From contig CAJUFR010000043.1 of assembly GCA_910585525.1 (NCBI GenBank), positions 1 through 18,193 on the forward strand: DNA of 18,193 bases, read 5' to 3'. Under the pieces are notes generated by a model. The model was not told where the DNA came from. It saw only the letters and a program-made list of their open reading frames with translations, and searched no databases. Shown piece by piece: positions 1-5,141 of the stretch. Position 1 is the first letter of the stretch. Every line of letters starts with the position of its first letter. A program made the position numbers and the translations under genes. This stretch comes from an uncultured Angelakisella sp. GTDB lineage: Bacteria; Bacillota; Clostridia; Oscillospirales; Ruminococcaceae.

Positions 1-1
1 G

Positions 2-1978
2 ACCTACACCCCGTCCTTCAGCCCCGACACCAAGACCTACACCCTGGAGATACCCTACTCGGTGCGGCAGATCAAGTTCAACGTCACCTCTAACGACCCC
101 AACGTCAGCGAGGTGGAGCTGTGGCAGACCAACACCAAAAACGGAGATAAGCTGTTGTGGCTCACCAGCAACGACGCCAGCACGGCCCTGAAGCTGGGGG
201 TCCTGTCCAAGGCCATCGACGTCCAGGACATGACCAGCGACTACGTCAAGAACAACAACGGCTACCACCCCTTCTACATCAAGATCATCCCGGAGAGCGA
301 GAAGGCCCAGTTCATCCAGGAATACCTCCTCCGTGTCCGCCGGGCCGAGCCCAGCACCGACGCCAAATTGAAGGACCTGCTCCTCAAGGACCAGGACAAC
401 GCCGATATCAAGACCTTCGGCTTCCATCCCGACGAGACCGAGTATCACCTTACCGTCCCCTACAAGACCACCGGTGTCAGCTTCACCCCCACCACCAACC
501 ACCAGTACGCCAAGGTGGAGTTGAGTTATGACATCCTCACCGGCCTGTTCCCCTACGAGATCGAAAGCGGCGCCACCTCCAAGGTCATCGCCCTGGAGAA
601 CGAGCCCCTCAAGGAGAAGGAGTTCAAGGTCAAGGTCACCGCCGAGGACGGCAAGACGGTCATCACCTACCACGTTTTCATCCAGCGGGAAAAGCCCAGC
701 GATGACGCCCGCTTGAAGGCCCTCAAGACCGAGAATACCGAGAACTTCAAGCCCCTGTTCATCTCCAGCAAGACCGATTACTCCGCCGATGTGAAGCAAG
801 GGGCCCCCGGCGTCATCATCATCCCCACCGCCAACCACCCCGGCGCCACCATCCGCGTGGATGGCGTGGTGGTGGAGAGCGGCCAGCCCACCGACCTCAT
901 CGAACTGCTGGAGATCAAGCAGACGGTGAAGATCGAGGTCATCGCCGAGGACGGCGTCACCCGCAAGGTCTATAAGATCGAGTTCACCAACCAGAACCTC
1001 ATCGAAAAGACCAGCAACGCCGACCTCCGCCGTCTGGCCGTCAACTACGGCCTCATGACCCCCAACTTCCAGTCCGCCGTCACCGATTACGAGGTCACCG
1101 CCAAGGAAAAGACCTGGTCGGTGGATATCGTGCCCCGGCTGGCCGACCAGTACGCCACCATGCGGGTGCTCAACGGCACCCGGGAACTGGGCGACTACGA
1201 CGGCAACTACGCCCTTGCCCTGGTGGATGGCGAAAACAAGGTCACCATCGAGGTCACCTCCCCCGACAAGACGGTGACCAAGAACTACGACCTCACCATC
1301 TACCGCAACGAGGAGGAGAAGCTGAAGAACCTGGAGCCCCTGGAGGCCGAGGACATCAACTTCGAGCAGGTGGGCAACCCCATCATCGTCAAGATCGAGG
1401 AGTACCCCCGCGTAGGCGCCAGCGTCTTTAACACCATCCGGGAGGAGTACCCCGACCGCAGCATCATCTTCCAGGGGAACGACTACTCCATCCGCTTCGA
1501 TGGCAAGAATCTCACCCGTGTCATCCCCCAGACCGAGATCTACGACTTCCGCATGACCTTCGACTCCCCCGACGAGGAGGCCATCTACGACCTCATCGGT
1601 TCCCGGTCCGCCAACGACGATATCATTGACTCCGCCGTGCTGCTCTACTTCGATTACCACGGCTCTCTCCCCGGCCCGGCCACCTTTAACCTCAGCCTGG
1701 GGCGGCGGTACGCCAACGACACCCTGTACTGGCACTACTACAACCAGGAGCGGGACCGCATCGACTACTATGGCTCGCTGCAAAGCAACACCAAGGGGAC
1801 TATCGCCGTCAGTATCGACCACTTCTCCACCTACATCGTCACCCCGGAGCACCGCATCGCCGGTTCGGAGGATAAGGCGGGCATCATCGACGAGATGGGG
1901 ATGGTGAGCAACGGTCAGGACCTGCTGGGCTCCGGCGGCAAGCTGAACCCGGATACCGGCGTGGAGGAAACGCCATGA
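2..1978 (+). CDS. Cadherin-like beta-sandwich repeat surface protein, 3' part (start lies upstream of the window)
   Basis: The frame is open from the first bases, and the first readable residues (TYTPSFSPDTKTYTLEIPY) are already mid-domain, so the true start is outside the window; 658 residues are visible. At least four repeats of about 100 residues follow the pattern of the cadherin-like beta-sandwich family (PF12733 type): a 'F.PD...Y.v.VPY' opening, a 'tAEDG.t..Y.v.i.R' closing strand and linkers such as 'REKPSDDARLKAL'. The last 200 residues differ and include 'SIDHFSTYIV', common at the ends of Firmicute surface proteins. The extreme C-terminus contains NPDTG, which resembles a sortase B signal, but it is followed by only five residues (VEETP) with no membrane segment or basic tail. 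The stop overlaps the sortase start by 4 bp (ATGA), implying translational coupling. An extracellular structural or adhesive role is inferred. Confidence 0.8.
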   Translation, partial: TYTPSFSPDTKTYTLEIPYSVRQIKFNVTSNDPNVSEVELWQTNTKNGDKLLWLTSNDASTALKLGVLSKAIDVQDMTSDYVKNNNGYHPFYIKIIPESEKAQFIQEYLLRVRRAEPSTDAKLKDLLLKDQDNADIKTFGFHPDETEYHLTVPYKTTGVSFTPTTNHQYAKVELSYDILTGLFPYEIESGATSKVIALENEPLKEKEFKVKVTAEDGKTVITYHVFIQREKPSDDARLKALKTENTENFKPLFISSKTDYSADVKQGAPGVIIIPTANHPGATIRVDGVVVESGQPTDLIELLEIKQTVKIEVIAEDGVTRKVYKIEFTNQNLIEKTSNADLRRLAVNYGLMTPNFQSAVTDYEVTAKEKTWSVDIVPRLADQYATMRVLNGTRELGDYDGNYALALVDGENKVTIEVTSPDKTVTKNYDLTIYRNEEEKLKNLEPLEAEDINFEQVGNPIIVKIEEYPRVGASVFNTIREEYPDRSIIFQGNDYSIRFDGKNLTRVIPQTEIYDFRMTFDSPDEEAIYDLIGSRSANDDIIDSAVLLYFDYHGSLPGPATFNLSLGRRYANDTLYWHYYNQERDRIDYYGSLQSNTKGTIAVSIDHFSTYIVTPEHRIAGSEDKAGIIDEMGMVSNGQDLLGSGGKLNPDTGVEETP

Positions 1979-2790
1979 AAAAGCTGCTGCTGATCCTGGC
2001 GGCCATCGCCGCCATAGCGGCCCTGGGCGGCTTCGCCTACGTGCTGATGTTCATGGAGGAGGACCCCGACACCCTGCTGGTGGGGGGTTCCTCCGACCCC
2101 GGCAGCCTCCCCGACGCCCAGCTGAACCTCCCTCGGGAGGTGGAGACCCAGGCCGACGTCCTGGATGCCCTGGACTACGAGACCAAGCAGAACCAGGACA
2201 CGGTGGGATGGATCACCATCCCGGGGACCCGCGTCAACAACAGTGTTTTGCAGGCCCATGACAACATCGCCTACCTGCGCACCAACGAGCGGAAGGAAGC
2301 CAGCGTCTACGGCTGCTACTTCGCCGACGCAGAGTGCAACATCGGCGGCAGGGAGGTCCTCAGCCCCAACGTGGTCATCTACGGCCACAGCGACTTACAG
2401 GATAACCCCGACGGACCGCGGTTTTCCCAGCTATTCAAGTTCACCGACCCGGAGTTTGCGGGGAATACCCCGGTCATCCAGTTCTCCACCATGGAGGGCT
2501 TCATGGATTGGCAGGTGTTCGCGGTGTTCTACACCGACACCAGCTTTGACTACATCGCCGCTGACCCGGAGGGCGGGGTGGACGCCCTGGCCGCCGAGGC
2601 AAAGAAAAAGTCCCTTTACGACTACGGCGTTGCCGTTGGCCCGGATGACCACATCCTCACCCTTTCCACCTGCAGCGTGCGGGACGGCGACGACGGCACC
2701 CACCGCCTGGTGGTGATGGCAAAACTCCTGCCCGAGGGCGTCGAGCCCCCGGAAACGGTGAACATTAAAGTACAAACTCCAGCGGAATAA
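1975..2790 (+). CDS. srtB: Class B sortase (membrane-anchored cysteine transpeptidase)
   Basis: The 271-residue product has an N-terminal signal anchor (KK followed by hydrophobic residues 4-25), a linker, then the sortase barrel. 'VGWITIPGTRVNNSVLQ' (77-93) is the typical sortase B entry strand. The catalytic triad is visible: His138 in VIYGHS, Cys233 in LTLSTCS and Arg244 in HRLVVMAKL. Sortases of this class cleave NPxTx-type signals and join the protein to cell-wall peptidoglycan on the outer face of the membrane. The gene overlaps the preceding surface-protein gene by 4 bp, and that protein ends near an NPDTG motif, so it is the obvious candidate substrate. flgB follows after only 12 bp, suggesting one transcript for surface protein, sortase and flagellar rod genes. 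Confidence 0.88.
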   Translation: MKKLLLILAAIAAIAALGGFAYVLMFMEEDPDTLLVGGSSDPGSLPDAQLNLPREVETQADVLDALDYETKQNQDTVGWITIPGTRVNNSVLQAHDNIAYLRTNERKEASVYGCYFADAECNIGGREVLSPNVVIYGHSDLQDNPDGPRFSQLFKFTDPEFAGNTPVIQFSTMEGFMDWQVFAVFYTDTSFDYIAADPEGGVDALAAEAKKKSLYDYGVAVGPDDHILTLSTCSVRDGDDGTHRLVVMAKLLPEGVEPPETVNIKVQTPAE

Positions 2791-2802
2791 GGAGGTAGAA
2801 AG

Positions 2803-3162
2803 ATGCTTTTCGATACCCGTTCCCTTGGCATGATGCGCAGCAGCCTGGAGGGGCTCAGCGTCCAGCAGCAGGTGATCCTGCACAACCTGGCCAACCTGGA
2901 TACCCCCGGCTACAAGGCCAAATACGTCTCCTTTGAGGACACCCTACGGGGCACCGAGGCGGGGATGAAGGGCCAGTACGACCTGAAAGCCCACGTCCTC
3001 ACCGACGAGGCCACCGAGATCCGCCCCGACGGCAACAACGTGGACACCGACACCCAGAGCCTGGCCCTCTACCAGAACTACGTCCGCCAGCTGTACCTTT
3101 ACCAGAAGGTCAGCGGCCACTTCACCAACCTTCGCTATGTGCTGAACCAGGCGGCCAAGTGA
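2803..3162 (+). CDS. flgB: Flagellar basal-body rod protein FlgB
   Basis: The 119-residue protein has the usual FlgB length and layout. The N-terminal helix carries the rod-family signature 'NLANLDTPGYKAK' (about residues 29-41), and the C-terminal helix is the amphipathic segment that packs with other rod subunits. FlgB is a proximal rod subunit of the flagellar basal body, exported by the flagellar type III apparatus and assembled through the cell wall. A good SD (GGAGGT) lies 7-8 bases before the ATG. The sortase gene ends 12 bp upstream and flgC begins 33 bp downstream. In most Firmicutes flgB-flgC-fliE-fliF head the large fla/che operon; here fliE does not follow, so the operon is split. 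Confidence 0.93.
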   Translation: MLFDTRSLGMMRSSLEGLSVQQQVILHNLANLDTPGYKAKYVSFEDTLRGTEAGMKGQYDLKAHVLTDEATEIRPDGNNVDTDTQSLALYQNYVRQLYLYQKVSGHFTNLRYVLNQAAK

Positions 3163-3195
3163 CCGTCTGCCCCCCGATGAAAGGAGGTCTTTTCC

Positions 3196-3636
3196 ATGTC
3201 TCTTTTGGATTCCATGAATCTGGTTGGCTCCGCCCTTACCGCCGAGCGGTTCCGTATAGACGTCGCCCTCCAGAACCTGGCCTGCCAGAACATCACCGCC
3301 GACCCCGCCACCGGCGAGGAACCCTACCGCCGCCGCCAGGTGGTGTTCCAGGAGCGGGCGGTCAGCTTCCAGGACGCCCTGAAGGAGGAGTCCGCCCGTG
3401 TGAAGGGCGGCGGTGTCCGGGTCACCCAGGTGGTGGAGAGCCAGCGGGACTTTATCCCCGTCTATGACCCCGACCACCCCCACGCCAACGAGGACGGCTA
3501 CGTGATGATGCCCAACGTCAACAGCACCGAGGAGCGCATCGACCTGATGGGGGCCTCCAACGCCTACGAGGCCAATCTGACGGCGTTGAAGCTGGTGCAG
3601 AATCTGGCCTTAAAGGCCCTGGAGATCGGCAAATAA
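3196..3636 (+). CDS. flgC: Flagellar basal-body rod protein FlgC
   Basis: The 146-residue product matches FlgC in size and ends. The start reads MSLLDSMNLVGSALTAERFR, followed by the rod motif in the variant form 'NLACQNITADPATGEEPYRRR', and it ends with the conserved helix 'SNAYEANLTALKLVQNLALK' plus ALEIGK. FlgC polymerises with FlgB into the proximal rod. The SD AAAGGAGG precedes the ATG by about 9 bases. An alternative start at 3159 in another frame gives no family match. A second, synonymously diverged copy of the last codons lies about 70 bp downstream (3679-3711). Confidence 0.93.
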   Translation: MSLLDSMNLVGSALTAERFRIDVALQNLACQNITADPATGEEPYRRRQVVFQERAVSFQDALKEESARVKGGGVRVTQVVESQRDFIPVYDPDHPHANEDGYVMMPNVNSTEERIDLMGASNAYEANLTALKLVQNLALKALEIGK

Positions 3637-3678
3637 TCCGGTCATCACAGCGGCCGAGGGAAGCGCCAGGCTTCGGTC

Positions 3679-3711
3679 CTGGGGAAAAAGGCTTTGGAAA
3701 TTGGGAAGTAA
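3679..3711 (+). pseudogene. Orphan duplicate of the flgC 3' end
   Basis: This stretch reads L-G-K-K-A-L-E-I-G-K-stop, while intact flgC ends L-A-L-K-A-L-E-I-G-K-stop. Within the shared KALEIGK-stop part nearly every base difference is a synonymous third-position or Leu first-position change (GCC/GCT, CTG/TTG, GAG/GAA, ATC/ATT, GGC/GGG, AAA/AAG). That pattern is expected of sequence that once evolved as a coding flgC end. Nothing resembling the rest of flgC is present and no start or SD serves it. I interpret it as a scar from recombination with a diverged flgC locus. Confidence 0.55.
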
Positions 3712-3748
3712 CGGGCGGAGCAGCACCGGGTAGGGAGGAGGGCGGCGC

Positions 3749-4219
3749 ATGACCATTCACGTGGACGCGGAGTATTTTTCCCAGCGGATCATGTGCCCCC
3801 GGGAGGACAAAAAGGAGTGCCTGCCCATCATCCGCCAGCTGCTGGAACTGGCCTACGCCGCCCAGACCTACGGCCTGCTGGCCATGGACGCCATGGTCCA
3901 GGACCGGAACCGCTTCCCGGATATGTTCCTCCGCAAGGCGGTGGGCCTGACGGTGGAGATCGCCGACACGGAGCGCATCGGCAAGGTACTGTACAACCTG
4001 ATCCTCTCCTCCAAGTACGTGGCGAAGCACCACTTTTTGAAGGACGTCCTCATCGCCGAGACGATGCTGGCGGTGAGTCAGGGGGACGACCTGGACTACG
4101 TCTTTGCCCACCTGATCCCCTCCTACTTCGGCATGGAGTACGCCGCCGCCGCGGAGGAGGTCTACCGTGTCTACAAGCAGACCCGCATCCGGGAGGATGA
4201 CAGCGAGAGTGAAGCATAA
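3749..4219 (+). CDS. Small soluble protein resembling the MotA cytoplasmic domain, function unknown
   Basis: The 156-residue protein starts at an ATG with a strong SD (GGGAGGAGG, about 8 bases upstream). It has no signal peptide or membrane segment. Residues about 26-75 ('IIRQLLELAYAAQTYGLLAMD' region, then 'FLRKAVGLTVEIADTERIG') follow the stator-protein MotA cytoplasmic pattern, roughly 'L.ELA..AR..GLLALE...DPFL.KGL.L.VDG.D.E.I'. MotA's four transmembrane helices are absent. The C-terminal half is helical and acidic at the end. It sits between flgC and comFB, so a flagellar role such as touching the FliG face of the rotor is possible. The MotA likeness is by eye only. It could instead be an unrelated helical protein. 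Confidence 0.6.
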   Translation: MTIHVDAEYFSQRIMCPREDKKECLPIIRQLLELAYAAQTYGLLAMDAMVQDRNRFPDMFLRKAVGLTVEIADTERIGKVLYNLILSSKYVAKHHFLKDVLIAETMLAVSQGDDLDYVFAHLIPSYFGMEYAAAAEEVYRVYKQTRIREDDSESEA

Positions 4220-4273
4220 AGGACCCGGCCACCTGTTTTTTCCCGCCGGTCCCAAAGAAAGGAAGAATGACAA
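4220..4273 (+). promoter_or_regulatory. Intergenic hairpin before comFB
   Basis: GGACCCGGC and GCCGGTCC form a GC-rich stem with one bulged base across a T-rich loop, between the stop of the MotA-like gene and the comFB SD (AAAGGAAG). No T run follows it, so it is more likely an mRNA-processing or stability hairpin than a full terminator. Confidence 0.3.
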
Positions 4274-4549
4274 ATGATGAGCGAGTACAGAAACATCATG
4301 GAGAGCCTGGTGGAGGAGGAGTTCGAGCGCGCGGCCGCTACCCTGGGCTGCTGCACCTGCGAGGCCTGCCGAAACGATATCATCGCCTACGCCCTGAACC
4401 AGCTGCCCCCCAAGTACGTCGCCACCCGCAAGGGGGAGGTCTACTCCAAAACCTTCATTCTGCGCAACCAGCACTATGCCGATATCATGGCCGCCCTGGC
4501 CAAGGGCGCCAAGGTGGTCTCCGACCATCCCCGCCACGACACCAGGTGA
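4274..4549 (+). CDS. comFB: ComFB family protein (putative cyclic-dinucleotide-binding, zinc-cysteine protein)
   Basis: The 91-residue protein matches late-competence protein ComFB over its full length: an N-terminal helix ('IMESLVEEEFERAA'), the Cys cluster CCTCEAC (Cys26, 27, 29, 32) with following 'RNDIIAYALNQLPPKYV', and the C-terminal 'AALAKGAKVVSDHPRH', comparable to 'AAVVSESPR' in Bacillus ComFB. The cysteines are expected to bind zinc. Some cyanobacterial members have been reported as cyclic-dinucleotide receptors, which would suit a motility locus, but that function is not shown here. The first of two adjacent ATGs (4274, 4277) is used because the AAAGGAAG SD is best spaced to it. 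No other competence gene is in the window. Confidence 0.8.
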   Translation: MMSEYRNIMESLVEEEFERAAATLGCCTCEACRNDIIAYALNQLPPKYVATRKGEVYSKTFILRNQHYADIMAALAKGAKVVSDHPRHDTR

Positions 4550-4561
4550 GATAAAACAAAA

Positions 4562-4594
4562 AAGCCCTCCTGACCCCAGGGGGGCTTGCGTTTT
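4562..4594 (+). terminator. Terminator after comFB
   Basis: AAGCCCTCC and GGGGGGCTT pair over 9 bp (one G-U) around an 8-base loop, followed by GCGTTTTCC. The hairpin's distal end overlaps the -35 of the antisense RNA promoter. Confidence 0.7.
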
Positions 4595-4613
4595 CCGCAG
4601 GATGTGCTATAAT
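4586..4613 (+). promoter_or_regulatory. Promoter of antitoxin RNA 1
   Basis: TTGCGT (4586-4591), a 16-base spacer, then TATAAT (4608-4613). Transcription would start near 4620. No coding sequence follows, only a 90-base stretch ending in a hairpin. The sequence is shared with 7074-7102 downstream of flagellin. Confidence 0.7.
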
Positions 4614-4619
4614 AAAAAC

Positions 4620-4712
4620 ATAAGGGATGGCACCGCCAGTAACGGTCAGCCCCCCGGGTTTATTTCAAAAGAAATAACCGCAGCAGATGGGACTGGGCGG
4701 TTATTTCTTTAT
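4620..4712 (+). ncRNA. Antisense RNA of type I toxin-antitoxin locus 1
   Basis: A predicted RNA of about 90 bases from the promoter at 4586-4613 to the terminator at 4668-4710. Its 3' end is complementary to the 3' end of the toxin gene on the opposite strand, the usual convergent layout of txpA/RatA-like systems. It also carries GCCCCCC (4649-4655), identical on the + strand to 4797-4803 and therefore complementary to the toxin SD. The block ACGGTCAGCCCCCCGGG around it recurs in the second antisense RNA as ACGGTTAGCCCCCGGG. It could therefore act both by 3' duplex formation and by blocking the SD. Confidence 0.65.
4668..4710. terminator. Bidirectional terminator shared by toxin 1 and its antisense RNA
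   Basis: AAAGAAATAACCGC (4668-4681) and GCGGTTATTTCTTT (4697-4710) are perfectly complementary over 14 bp with a 15-base loop. A/T runs lie on both sides, so it works in either direction. The toxin stop codon sits inside the stem. Confidence 0.8.
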
Positions 4713-4790
4713 ATAAACCAGGAAAAGGCCGATAATGCCGATGATCACCAAGGAGTACTGGAACAGTTCTCCGTATGTAACCACTGCCAT
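4701..4790 (-). CDS. Holin-like type I toxin peptide, copy 1
   Basis: A 29-residue peptide starting MAVVTYGELFQ, followed by a single hydrophobic span (SLVIIGIIGLFLVYI) and ending KK. This is the layout of the short membrane toxins of Firmicute type I systems (TxpA/BsrG-like, 'putative holin-like toxin' family): polar start with 'vTYgeLFQ', one transmembrane helix, lysine tail. Such peptides insert in the membrane and depolarise it when unrepressed. The SD GGGGGG is about 8 bases before the ATG. A 130-base leader precedes it, and an antisense RNA overlaps its 3' end. A closely related copy lies at 7287-7373. The gene is too short for routine callers. Confidence 0.75.
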   Translation of the reverse strand: MAVVTYGELFQYSLVIIGIIGLFLVYIKK

Positions 4791-4921
4791 ACTACCGCCC
4801 CCCTTTCGGAATGACCTCAGGGGACCTGGTCTGCAACAAAGAGGTGGCCCCCCGGATGCTGGGAAAATGTGTGCGTTTGCACACGGGGTGGGGGGACTAA
4901 CCGCTACCGTTCGACGGTGCC
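4791..4921 (-). promoter_or_regulatory. Structured leader of toxin 1 mRNA
   Basis: The 130-base leader contains a perfect 6-bp hairpin (GTGTGC/GCACAC at 4869-4874 and 4879-4884) and a CCCCCC run near its 5' end (plus-strand GGGGGG, 4890-4895). That run can pair with the GGGGGG SD (plus strand 4798-4803). Type I toxin mRNAs commonly hide their SD by such long-range pairing until 3' processing. The SD-proximal half shares a pattern with the second toxin leader (CAGGGG, GGT, GCAA and CCCCC blocks in the same order on the + strand). Confidence 0.45.
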
Positions 4922-4927
4922 GCCTAC

Positions 4928-4957
4928 ATTATAACATAAGCCCCCTGTCCCCGACAA
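4928..4957 (-). promoter_or_regulatory. Promoter of toxin 1 mRNA
   Basis: On the - strand TTGTCG (plus-strand 4952-4957), an 18-base spacer, and TATAAT (4928-4933). Transcription would start near 4921. Confidence 0.55.
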
Positions 4958-4974
4958 CGCCCCCGTGGAAAAAT

Positions 4975-5010
4975 TTTCGCGGGGGCGCTTTAGTTTTTGC
5001 GGGGGGCGAC
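4975..5010 (+). promoter_or_regulatory. Possible flagellin promoter region (weak)
   Basis: The flagellin gene needs a promoter between the toxin promoter and its leader. The best candidate is TTTAG, then GCGACGAATATAG near 5004-5016, loosely like a SigD (TAAA, GCCGATAT) element or a sigmaA -10 (TATAGT). Neither match is good. A GC hairpin (CCCGGC-CCCC-GCCGGG) follows near 5050. Confidence 0.2.
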
Positions 5011-5098
5011 GAATATAGTAAGCGAAGGGCAAACCAAGGTTTTCAGTCCCCGGCCCCCGCCGGGCCCGCAGGGGAAGGGGCTTGAAAATAAAAAAAGC

Positions 5099-5135
5099 GT
5101 GGTTCCAAGGATGGAACCGCATAATACAAGGAGGT
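5099..5135 (+). promoter_or_regulatory. CsrA-type double binding site in the flagellin leader
   Basis: Site 1: GTGGTTCC (5099-5106) and GGAACCGC (5113-5120) form an 8-bp stem (one G-U) that displays AAGGAT as a hexaloop, the preferred presentation of the CsrA GGA motif. Site 2: ATACAAGGAGGT (5124-5135) matches 11 of 12 positions of the CsrA consensus RUACARGGAUGU and contains the flagellin SD itself. In Bacillus subtilis CsrA represses flagellin (hag) translation through one hairpin site and one SD site, and FliW relieves it. The same arrangement is visible here. CsrA and FliW genes are not in this window. Confidence 0.7.
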
Positions 5136-5141
5136 TTCACC

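Noticed and set aside
4890..4920. tRNA-like TTCGA near 4909
   Set aside because: No acceptor stem, anticodon arm or CCA context surrounds it; it lies in the toxin leader.
5082..5141. In-frame N-terminal extension of flagellin
   Set aside because: The extra 20 residues are encoded by the hairpin leader, have no SD, and the protein from 5142 begins exactly as flagellins do behind a strong SD.
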